From Haliscomenobacter hydrossis DSM 1100 (lineage in GTDB: Bacteria > Bacteroidota > Bacteroidia > Chitinophagales > Saprospiraceae), in assembly GCF_000212735.1 (NCBI RefSeq), contig NC_015510.1, positions 5,891,001-5,955,000 on the forward strand: DNA of 64,000 nt. Reading direction: 5' to 3'. Shown piece after piece: positions 26,926-33,620 of the stretch. How positions within the stretch are numbered: the stretch's first letter is position 1; every line of letters starts with the position of its first letter. The notes beneath the pieces were generated by a model, which was not told the DNA's origin, did not search any database, and was given only the letters and a program-made list of their open reading frames with translations. The translations under genes were made by a program, and so were the position numbers.

Positions 26926-27045
26926 TCTCGGCATTTTATCTGTAGTCAAAAACAAAATTATCAAAACATCCATAAACAGCCAGGCTCCTAATTTTTATTT
27001 TTTCAAAAAACGGAAGGTAAAACACATAGGGCTAAGGGGTTCTGG
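26926..27045. repeat. Duplicated spacer between caspase-FGE paralogues 2 and 3
   Basis: Near-identical to 25081-25199, with scattered substitutions and the same -7 box. Paralogue 3 has a different upstream region (28820-28912), which fits paralogue 3 being the older gene and paralogues 1 and 2 the younger pair. Confidence 0.8.
26953..26960 (-). promoter_or_regulatory. -7 promoter box for caspase-FGE paralogue 2
   Basis: Minus strand TAATTTTG, exact match to TAnnTTTG, 31 nt before the ATG at 26922. Conserved with 25108-25115 while flanking bases have changed, which mildly favours function. Confidence 0.4.
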
Positions 27046-28819
27046 CTAAGCGAAAGCCAAGATATTTGGTGCGGTGGCTGGGGAGGCCAACGCTACGATT
27101 GTCCACCCGAATTGATTGTGCAGTATCAATCCATGATCCTCCACGGCAAACTCTATATTCCCCTGATGATGAGCCAATAGGGTTGTTTTGTGGTGAAGCG
27201 CCATATTCGCCTTTCCAATCATTGCACCATTCCCATACATTACCACTCATGTCGTATAAGCCTATCTTATTTGAAAAAAAAGTACCAACTTTGGTAGTTT
27301 TAGCACGATAAGTGCCTATAATTGAATTTGACTGTTTAACCCCTCCGTCAAAGTTTATTTCATTGGCGTCAGCAATGTTTTTACCGTTCCCAAATAACAC
27401 TTGTTTCCCACCTTCACGAGCTGCATATTCCCATTCTGCTTCAGTAGGCAAACGGTAACGCTTGCCCGTTTGGGCGTTTAATTTTTCGATAAACTTTTGT
27501 ACATCTTCCCAACTTACGTTTTCAACTGGACATTCATCGCAATTCTTGAAATAAGAAGGGTTATATCCCATCACTTGTTGCCATTGCTTTTGTGTCACTT
27601 CATAAGGGCTAAGGTAGAAATCATTCAAAGTAACCAAATGTGCTGGTTTTTCATCATCATCACATCCTTGTTTGTTGTTGTTGATGCACCCCATGCTGAA
27701 TGTTCCCCCAACCACCAAAATCAGGCCATCATCGGGGGATTTCAAGTTTTTTATTCTTCTATTGGCGTCAGTGAAGTGGAGTCCATTGGGAAAATCACGT
27801 TGATATTTTTGGTAAAAAAGAATGCTGTTGTGTTTTAGTGCTATCTGCCAAGCTTGGTCATCATGAAATTGTGCGGCTTTTTCCTCATGCTGTTTAATTG
27901 CACTAATAGCCAATTGGTGAAATTCTCCTTGAGGAAAATCATGCAGATAGTTTTTATAACTTTCAACATAATCTTCTTGTTTGGCTTTATTCCATGCGGC
28001 TATGTCTTTTTCTCGATCAAAATTCTGATTACAAACGGCTTTTTTGACAAATAGAAAATCACCACCAGGGCTGTGGTTCTGGAATGATCCCCCTTCTGGT
28101 TTAGGGTTATCTACTTTATTTATCCAATAAATCAAATCATGAAAGGAGATGATGCCTCCTTCTCCACCCTTGCGAAGTGCTTCCAAAAACCGAGCGGCAA
28201 AGAGCGATTTGGCGGGCGTTTTGGCATTTTTATTCCCAGCGCTGCAATACTGCCGCCCCTGATATTGCATGGTTCTGCTGATGCGAGTAGCACAATCCTC
28301 CTTTTTTTCATAGATCGGTGCATCTGGCCCACTCTTGTCGCGAATACCAAAGGAGCCTGAATAGCAGGCATCTAGTGCAAGCATAATGTGTTTGGCGCGA
28401 CACTGCCCCAGATCTGCACGTAGATCATCATAACTGAAATAAGAATAGCCGTAGGGGTCATTGACAAGGCCATCATTTGCTACTAGGTAACCCCGATCAG
28501 CAGACTCTGCATAGTAGCCATGCATAGAAAAAAAGAAAAACACTTGGTCATTAGGGGTAAGCCGCTCATTGTATTCCCGAATTTTTTCGCGTATTTGTTG
28601 CTTGCTAGGGTTGGGAACCATCTCACAGATAAAGTTGAAGTTCGTGCTCAGCTCGGCCTGTAGAGTAGCTGCTTCTATGGCCGTTTCGGGTAATGGTACC
28701 CAGCCAGGTTGGAAGTCGGCGACATAGAAGAATACTGCATAGTCTTTGCCTGTACGTTGGGCATGACAGAGGTTGCATATAGTGAATGCGAGAAATAGAA
28801 GAATAGGGAATCTTTTCAC
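27032..28819 (-). CDS. Exported caspase-like protease fused to FGE-sulfatase domain (paralogue 3)
   Basis: 595 aa; starts at a GTG (28819) that gives signal peptide MKRFPILLFLAFTICNLCHA. No in-frame ATG offers a better leader. Catalytic His100 (FSMHGYY) and Cys152 (LDACYSG). The two-repeat helical linker resembles paralogue 1 (FPQGEFHQLA, FPNGLHF). The FGE domain has GGTFSMGC, VSWEDVQKFIEKL, YRLPTEAEWEYAA and LYDMSGNVWEWC, then RVCRGGSWIDTAQSIRV ending LGFRLARTP. It is the most diverged copy at the DNA level. It is first of the three in the direction of transcription and lies 93 nt after the EAD11-like gene, so the five genes 30630-23200 probably form one unit, with internal promoters for the younger copies. 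Confidence 0.88.
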   Translation of the reverse strand: MKRFPILLFLAFTICNLCHAQRTGKDYAVFFYVADFQPGWVPLPETAIEAATLQAELSTNFNFICEMVPNPSKQQIREKIREYNERLTPNDQVFFFFSMHGYYAESADRGYLVANDGLVNDPYGYSYFSYDDLRADLGQCRAKHIMLALDACYSGSFGIRDKSGPDAPIYEKKEDCATRISRTMQYQGRQYCSAGNKNAKTPAKSLFAARFLEALRKGGEGGIISFHDLIYWINKVDNPKPEGGSFQNHSPGGDFLFVKKAVCNQNFDREKDIAAWNKAKQEDYVESYKNYLHDFPQGEFHQLAISAIKQHEEKAAQFHDDQAWQIALKHNSILFYQKYQRDFPNGLHFTDANRRIKNLKSPDDGLILVVGGTFSMGCINNNKQGCDDDEKPAHLVTLNDFYLSPYEVTQKQWQQVMGYNPSYFKNCDECPVENVSWEDVQKFIEKLNAQTGKRYRLPTEAEWEYAAREGGKQVLFGNGKNIADANEINFDGGVKQSNSIIGTYRAKTTKVGTFFSNKIGLYDMSGNVWEWCNDWKGEYGASPQNNPIGSSSGEYRVCRGGSWIDTAQSIRVDNRSVGLPSHRTKYLGFRLARTP

Positions 28820-28912
28820 GGTTATACAAAGGTTTTTCTATAAATATTTGAAAAATTACATAATTCATCCAACAACAGGAAGTTATCAAATTATGAATTA
28901 ATTGGACAAACA

Positions 28913-29611
28913 TCACTTGCTTTCTTGCTTAAAAATTCCCTCCACAATTTCACTCATGAACTGCCCCAAGGCCGTTTCCACCGCCGCAAAACCCAACGTA
29001 GCCAGTTCAAAACTCAGGTGACCTTGCACTTTTTGCACTACCAAAAAAAACTGCACCACGATGTACCCCAGAAAGGCCAAAAAGATCAAACCTCGAAAAC
29101 GTTTTTTCACAAAACGTCGCTGCGTATAAGCATCCAAACTGCCCCGAAACAAACTGCGGAACATGATCGAGGCATTGATAATGGTACCTGGTAAGAGGGC
29201 ATTGAATAAGCTAAATGCCTCCGCATTTTTAAAACCCTCGGTTTGCCAATTGAAAAGAGCCCAACTCAATACCAACAATTTGGCTAGCAGGAACAAGTAA
29301 AATACCAGCCATTTGAAGGATTCTTCTTTGATTCGCCGTTTGGCTGCTTTGGGACTAGGTTCGTCAGGTAGTTCGTCTACACGCAGTAGCAACCCCTGGG
29401 TGATGCGTGCTTGGGTGCGGGCAAGCTCTTCGTAAACCATTTGCCCACTGATCCACATCTCCTTCAACTGACTCAAATCAGCTTGCAGCGCAACCAAGCC
29501 ATTAAGTGTTTCAGCATCAGCTGAGGCTTCGGCGTATTCCAGAGCAGCCTGTGCGGCTTCACTTAAGTTGCCGTCAGCAATGAGGGCGCGGATTTCTCTT
29601 TTGTTCCTCAT
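28913..29611 (-). CDS. EAD11-like effector-associated domain plus three membrane helices
   Basis: A 232-aa protein. Residues 1-83 (KREIRALIADGNLSEAAQAA, LNGLVALQADLSQLKEMWIS, GQMVYEELARTQARI) match the helical pattern of effector-associated domain 11: a short helix pair then a long amphipathic helix with a GxxxxEE turn. EADs are small adaptor domains found with caspase, TIR and other effectors in bacterial conflict systems. The rest has hydrophobic helices near 100-118, 138-155 and 172-190 and no signal peptide, so the EAD faces the cytoplasm. It overlaps the upstream gene by 4 nt (ATGA) and precedes the caspase-FGE array, which supports a signalling role with them; direct contact is doubtful because those caspases carry signal peptides. 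Confidence 0.75.
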   Translation of the reverse strand: MRNKREIRALIADGNLSEAAQAALEYAEASADAETLNGLVALQADLSQLKEMWISGQMVYEELARTQARITQGLLLRVDELPDEPSPKAAKRRIKEESFKWLVFYLFLLAKLLVLSWALFNWQTEGFKNAEAFSLFNALLPGTIINASIMFRSLFRGSLDAYTQRRFVKKRFRGLIFLAFLGYIVVQFFLVVQKVQGHLSFELATLGFAAVETALGQFMSEIVEGIFKQESK

Positions 29612-30630
29612 GGCTGCATGGTTAACTGTTTAAGCAAGGCTTGACGGAATTTGTTTTTGTATAGTTCAAAAAAGTCGTCAAAGTCATCATCCATATTCAT
29701 ATACGCGCTTTTTCGGGGTTTGAATATGCCCGAGCCGTATTTGCCATCAATGGTACATTTGAGGTTGAAGCTGCCGTCGGGATTAGGGCTATAATCAAAC
29801 TGGAAACACAAACGTTCCATGGCAATGGTATTGATGCCTACCCATTTTTCCCAAAATGAGCGGGTTTGATCCGAAAGTACCTCTTTGCCTAGGTTGGCGA
29901 CTATGAATGTGTAGTGGTTTCCTTCTCTCAAAGAGTCTTCAATAATCGGTTTGCGGTCATTGAGGATGTCTTGGTAACGCGGTGCTTGGAGTAGATTAGA
30001 TTTGATGTAACTGGAAATGAGGTTGAAAACACGTTGAGGGCTTTTGATTTGAGACTGGGCGACCTTTGCCGTTTGCCCACGCCCAACATTGCTAACGCGA
30101 TAGGCAGGAATGAGCACTTCAAAGGATTTGGTTTTGCAGGCTTGAATTTGTTTTTGAGAAACAATCCGGCCATTTTTCCACCAGATCCAAATGTAGAAAC
30201 AAGGGATGTATTGCCGGTCGGCGTCTTGGATGTAAATTTGGATGTTTCCTTTAGCCGGATTGATTTCCATCTTGTGTATAAAACTGCGGTACAAAAAGGC
30301 TTCCAGTGAATCGGCGGGCGAATCAAAGGATTTTTTTAGGCTGTTCCATTTTCCCACTGCGCTGTCTAGGTCATGGGTGCGCAGCACCAAGATGAGTTCC
30401 AACTCGGTGTAATCTTTTTTCCCGGTGTCTTTGAAGGTTTTGAATTGTACATGATCCACTTGCAAGGCCTCACTAAGCGATTTATTTTCGAGCCAGTTCT
30501 GGTATTCCTGCGCTTTTTGTTGAAAAAAGGGCATATCTTCAGACAGGTCTTCATATTGGGCAAACATGAGGGCAGGTGATAAAAAGAAACACCAACTGAA
30601 CATGCGAAAGATGTGTGTAAATTGGGCCAT
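29608..30630 (-). CDS. Exported protein of unknown function heading the caspase-FGE operon
   Basis: 340 aa; signal peptide MAQFTHIFRMFSWCFFLSPALMFAQ. The mature protein is rich in aromatic and charged residues (YIPCFYIWIWWKNGRIVSQ, ERLCFQFDYSPNPDGSFNLK) and has no family I recognise. Helical N-terminal third, mixed strands later, and an acidic MNMDDDFDDFFELYKNKFR near the C-terminus. The stop overlaps the EAD11-like gene start by 4 nt, so the two are translationally coupled. Its place at the head of the unit suggests a shared function with the downstream caspase-FGE proteins. Confidence 0.8.
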   Translation of the reverse strand: MAQFTHIFRMFSWCFFLSPALMFAQYEDLSEDMPFFQQKAQEYQNWLENKSLSEALQVDHVQFKTFKDTGKKDYTELELILVLRTHDLDSAVGKWNSLKKSFDSPADSLEAFLYRSFIHKMEINPAKGNIQIYIQDADRQYIPCFYIWIWWKNGRIVSQKQIQACKTKSFEVLIPAYRVSNVGRGQTAKVAQSQIKSPQRVFNLISSYIKSNLLQAPRYQDILNDRKPIIEDSLREGNHYTFIVANLGKEVLSDQTRSFWEKWVGINTIAMERLCFQFDYSPNPDGSFNLKCTIDGKYGSGIFKPRKSAYMNMDDDFDDFFELYKNKFRQALLKQLTMQP

Positions 30631-30727
30631 AGGGGACTAGAGTTTTAGCTAATTTCGGCAGCAAATTAAACTTTTTTCACTATAAACAAAAAGAGAACAA
30701 TTGAGTTCCTTCAAAAATACATTGCGC

Positions 30728-31141
30728 ATGCTCAACTCCTCCCTCCACCCCTTCTTCCTCCGCTGCCACGAACTCGCCGCTACCTCCGCCGAACTCGGCA
30801 ACCCACCCGTAGGGGCCGTACTCATCCGTGACGGCCTCATCATTGCCGAAGGCCTTGAACTTGCCCGTTCTTCCGGCGATGTCACCCGCCATGCCGAGAT
30901 TGAAGCCATTCGGGCGGCGGTACACATCCTCAAGACGAGTGATTTATCCGACTGCGAACTCATTACCACCCATGAGCCTTGTGTAATGTGCGCTTACGCC
31001 ATCCGGCATTACCGCATTCGGCGGGTGGTGTACGAGCTGGCGGTGCCTACGGTTGGAGGCGTGAGTTCGAAGTTTCCGGTGTTGAGTGATCCTACTTTTT
31101 GGGAAGCGAGGCCGGTACCGGAAATCCATTTAGGGTTTTAG
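30728..31141 (+). CDS. Nucleoside/cytidine deaminase family protein (zinc-dependent)
   Basis: 137 aa from the ATG at 30728 (a TTG nine codons upstream is less likely). Zinc deaminase motifs are HAEIEAI (His ligand and proton-shuttling Glu) and PCVMC (two Cys ligands); PVGAVLI and RHYRIRRVVY complete the CMP/dCMP-deaminase fold. It resembles guanine deaminase/TadA-like nucleoside deaminases, but a TadA assignment is not safe because the C-terminal helix differs. Expected reaction: hydrolytic deamination of a purine or pyrimidine base or nucleoside. A conserved-loop hairpin follows the stop by 10 nt. Confidence 0.88.
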   Translation: MLNSSLHPFFLRCHELAATSAELGNPPVGAVLIRDGLIIAEGLELARSSGDVTRHAEIEAIRAAVHILKTSDLSDCELITTHEPCVMCAYAIRHYRIRRVVYELAVPTVGGVSSKFPVLSDPTFWEARPVPEIHLGF

Positions 31142-31150
31142 GATTTTAGG

Positions 31151-31210
31151 TTTCAGGTATTTCCATCGGGCACCTCGGCTCCGCTCGGCGACCGATGGAA
31201 ATACCTGAAA
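31151..31210. repeat. Conserved-loop hairpin, copy 2
   Basis: Perfect 19-bp arms, TTTCAGGTATTTCCATCGG (31151-31169) and complement (31192-31210), around the same 22-nt loop as copy 1 (contains CTCGGCTCCGCTCGGCGA). The outer stem sequence is unrelated to copies 1 and 3. Sits right after the deaminase gene; probable terminator. Confidence 0.88.
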
Positions 31211-31343
31211 CTTTCGGTTCATCGAAAAAACCACGGCTTAACTTCTTAAATTCGATCAGTTTAATCGAAAATAAACCCACCCCCCACCTCCACACCTTTA
31301 CAACAAGCTCCTTTCCCCGTATCTTGAGTTCAAATTGTAGCCG

Positions 31344-31838
31344 ATGAATCCAGCTCAGCAGACCTTATGGGAAAAAATCCTGCACTTTGAACTCAACGAT
31401 CCGCAAGCGGCTTTCCCGTTCGTGCAACGCCTGGCTATGGAAAATGGCTGGAAACTGTCTTTTGCTTTTCGCGCCATCCTGGAATACAAGCGCTTCATGT
31501 ACCTCTGCTGTGTGTCGCCTACACCCATGACCCCTTCCGATGAGGTAGATCAAGTCTGGCACCTGCACCTGATTTATACCCGCTCGTACTGGCAGGATTT
31601 CTGCCGTTATACCCTGCAACGCGAAATCCACCACGGCCCCACCAAGGGCGGTAAAACTGAAGATACCAAGTACAATGATGCTTACGAAAATACCCTGACC
31701 TTGTACCATGAACACTTTGCCGAAGTACCACCCGCTGATCTTTGGCCACCCGCCAACATCCGTTTTGCGCCACTGAATTTTCGCCGTGTTAACCTGAATA
31801 AATACTGGCTTTTCCCTAAAATTTTCTCAAAAGTTTAG
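31344..31838 (+). CDS. DUF1399 / glycine-rich-domain-protein-like
   Basis: 164 aa. The motif [22 protein letters not shown] (in part: [15 protein letters not shown], about residues 70-85) is the hallmark of the DUF1399/GRDP-like family, which in plants and bacteria is of unknown biochemical function. No signal peptide. The stop codon lies inside the left arm of palindromic element copy B. The next gene on the same strand encodes a Gly/Cys-rich protein; pairs of this kind recur in Bacteroidota (from general knowledge), suggesting one functional unit now separated by a repeat and a group II intron. Confidence 0.75.
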   Translation: MNPAQQTLWEKILHFELNDPQAAFPFVQRLAMENGWKLSFAFRAILEYKRFMYLCCVSPTPMTPSDEVDQVWHLHLIYTRSYWQDFCRYTLQREIHHGPTKGGKTEDTKYNDAYENTLTLYHEHFAEVPPADLWPPANIRFAPLNFRRVNLNKYWLFPKIFSKV

Positions 31839-31926
31839 CACCCGCCTGCGGCGGATTTTATTCACCACAGATTTACACAGATTCACACAAATTTTATAGA
31901 TATGACAAAAAATCTGTGTGAATCTG
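31836..31926. repeat. Palindromic repeat element copy B, left part (interrupted by intron)
   Basis: Outer arm AAGTTTAGCACCCGCCTGCG (31833-31852) is matched by the reverse complement at 32651-32680. An inner arm with CACAGATT words (31863-31891) pairs with 31909-31926 plus 32628-32636. Same family as copy A at 16818. The group II intron splits the right inner arm. Confidence 0.8.
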
Positions 31927-32627
31927 GTGCGCCACGAGGCGTGCGGTAAATATAAATGAAAACCTATGTGGATGCAAGAGCCACACGAGCCAAGATGCCG
32001 ATCAGCTTGAAGGAGGTGCGATTGTTTTGGAGGAAACGAAGGGACAAAAGCTCGCATTAACGGGAGAGATAAGCTGCATTAGTTAGGCCTCGTTACACTG
32101 TTGGTAGTGGTCAGTCTTCCAGATTAGATGAAACCTGCAACTCCATTGGAAGCATCGGCAAAGGGCACAATGGGGACTACCCGGGGTAAGATAATGTTGC
32201 GTGTTTCTCAAAGGTGCCGCATGAACGTGGGAGACCCTAACGATAGGCAGTCTAACCTAGTCGAGGGAGTCGGAGATGCCCATAGTAGTGCTGATCCCCG
32301 AAAAGGTAAAAGCGGGAGGAGCGAAGGGGCATTGCTATGAATAATGCTTACTCTAAAGTAAAGCCAGTCCTGATTGAGAAAGAAGTATCATCAAAGGCTA
32401 CGCATAAAGATGCAAGGTGGAGACGGCAGGATAAGCTATATCAACAAGCCAAACAGGGAACACCAAAAAGGTTGCCAACTCATTGGACGAGAGAAAATGG
32501 AACCAACCATTGAGGAGTTCGCCTGTGAAAGCTCATGAAGAAGTTCATAGGAAAGCCGTATGCGGGAAAACCGCACGTACGGATTGACGAGGGGGAGAAG
32601 CGGCAGCGCCGCTTCTCTCTACTCTAC
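31927..32627 (+). mobile_element. ORF-less (deleted) group II intron
   Basis: A 701-nt intron. 5' end GTGCGCC follows exon AATCTG. Domain V is AGCCGTATGCGGGAAAACCG with its pairing half CACGTACGG (about 32555-32583). A domain VI-like hairpin (GAGAAGCGGC / GCCGCTTCTC, 32596-32616) ends at CTCTAC (32627). A candidate EBS1, CAGATT (32120-32125), pairs perfectly with IBS1 AATCTG just upstream of the 5' splice site, fixing the boundary. There is no reverse transcriptase; only a 58-codon frame (32337-32513, MNNAYSKVKP...) of unclear origin remains between domain IV and V, so mobility would need an enzyme in trans. It lies in sense orientation relative to the flanking genes and interrupts only a palindromic repeat. 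Confidence 0.85.
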
Positions 32628-32690
32628 TGGTGAAATTACCTTTATCAATTTCCGCCGCAGGCGGGGTGTTAAACTTTCACAAATTTTCAA
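32628..32690. repeat. Palindromic repeat element copy B, right part
   Basis: Begins TGGTGAAAT, the end of the inner right arm, then TCCGCCGCAGGCGGG (32651-32665), the inverted copy of CCCGCCTGCGGCGGA (31841-31855), and TGTTAAACTTTCACAAA as in copy A. It ends four bases before the start of the next gene. Confidence 0.8.
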
Positions 32691-32693
32691 AAG

Positions 32694-33530
32694 ATGATTA
32701 CCAACATCAATCAACTTTCCCCTGCCGAAATGCTCCATCTGCAAATGCCCAACCGCTTGTGTGGAGGCAGAATGATGCGGGTTACCCTGCTCGACTTGAT
32801 CATGAAAGAAGTGCTGCAATTTCGAACCATACCGGATGCCAGCGCAAAGCCCCAGCATTTTATTGAGCCTGCCCGATATTTTCGCCAATACACGCCGCTG
32901 CTGCACGAGGAACCATTCCTGGTTCCCTTCAAAGCCGGAGAACAACAAATTGCTTTGAGCTTATTGTTAAAACTGGTCAAAGATCACACCGACGATTTTT
33001 ATGGATTCCAGTACCGCTACGTCGGCAATTCTCCACGGATTCGGGCTTTGCTGCGGCCCAGTTTTTGGAATAACTTCCACATCTTTCCACTGACATCAGT
33101 AGGTGAAACCCTGCGTCATGACCTGAACCAGCGCCTGAAGCTTGGCAGAGAGGTTGTTTCGGCTTCTCTCGGTGTCAATGAGCAGAAATTAATGGCTTTA
33201 CCCGTTTTATTGGGGTCGGGTTTATTGCTGATCGACAGCCTGGAAAAAACGCTGAACGGCCGAGTATACACGGAAACTTGGCTCAATGAATTGATAGAAG
33301 CCTATGTCCCGCTCAAAAATTTGTTTCGGGCGCACGAAGATGATGCCGCAATAGTAGGAGGCAGCGGTTGCAGCGCGTATTACAACATCAATGCTTCCTT
33401 TATGGATGGCGGCGGCGGAAGTAGCGGCTGCGGTGGAGGGGGCGGATGTAGTGGTGATAGCGGCGGCGGGTGCAGCGGCGGTAGCGGCTGTGGTGGTGGT
33501 GGTTGCGGCGGCGGAGGTTGTGGTAGTTAA
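32694..33530 (+). CDS. Protein with Gly/Cys-rich low-complexity tail
   Basis: 278 aa. N-terminal segment ITNINQLSPAEMLHLQMPN followed by RVTLLDLIMKEVLQF looks like a winged-helix-type lead-in seen in TIGR04222-like proteins. The middle part (about 90-225) is helical. The last 45 residues are almost only Gly, Cys and Ser (repeats of GCGGGGC, GGCSGGSG), a tail seen in several membrane- or surface-linked proteins of unknown role. Only one weak hydrophobic stretch (LLGSGLLLIDSL), so localisation is unclear. The start lies right after palindromic element copy B; the gene upstream encodes the DUF1399-like protein and both probably belonged to one transcript before intron insertion. Confidence 0.7.
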   Translation: MITNINQLSPAEMLHLQMPNRLCGGRMMRVTLLDLIMKEVLQFRTIPDASAKPQHFIEPARYFRQYTPLLHEEPFLVPFKAGEQQIALSLLLKLVKDHTDDFYGFQYRYVGNSPRIRALLRPSFWNNFHIFPLTSVGETLRHDLNQRLKLGREVVSASLGVNEQKLMALPVLLGSGLLLIDSLEKTLNGRVYTETWLNELIEAYVPLKNLFRAHEDDAAIVGGSGCSAYYNINASFMDGGGGSSGCGGGGGCSGDSGGGCSGGSGCGGGGCGGGGCGS

Positions 33531-33542
33531 ACGGTTTTTAAG

Positions 33543-33604
33543 TTTTAGGTTTTAAGTTGTCGCACTTCGGCTCCGCTCGGCGACCGACAACTTAAAACCT
33601 AAAA
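33543..33604. repeat. Conserved-loop hairpin, copy 3
   Basis: 20-bp perfect arms, TTTTAGGTTTTAAGTTGTCG (33543-33562) and complement (33585-33604), with loop core TTCGGCTCCGCTCGGCGA. Arms consist of TTTTAGG/TTTTAAG words. It lies between converging genes and probably terminates both. Confidence 0.85.
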
Positions 33605-33620
33605 CGTTAAACCTAAAACC

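Noticed and set aside
23200-30630. Search for a DGR reverse transcriptase or template repeat beside the caspase-FGE array
   Set aside because: No RT motif (YxDD) or third copy of the GGCGGGTCGTGG segment outside paralogues 1 and 2 was found in the window; the DGR idea remains a trans hypothesis.
32128-32340. 70-codon frame inside the group II intron
   Set aside because: It covers structural RNA domains (I-III) and has no protein features.
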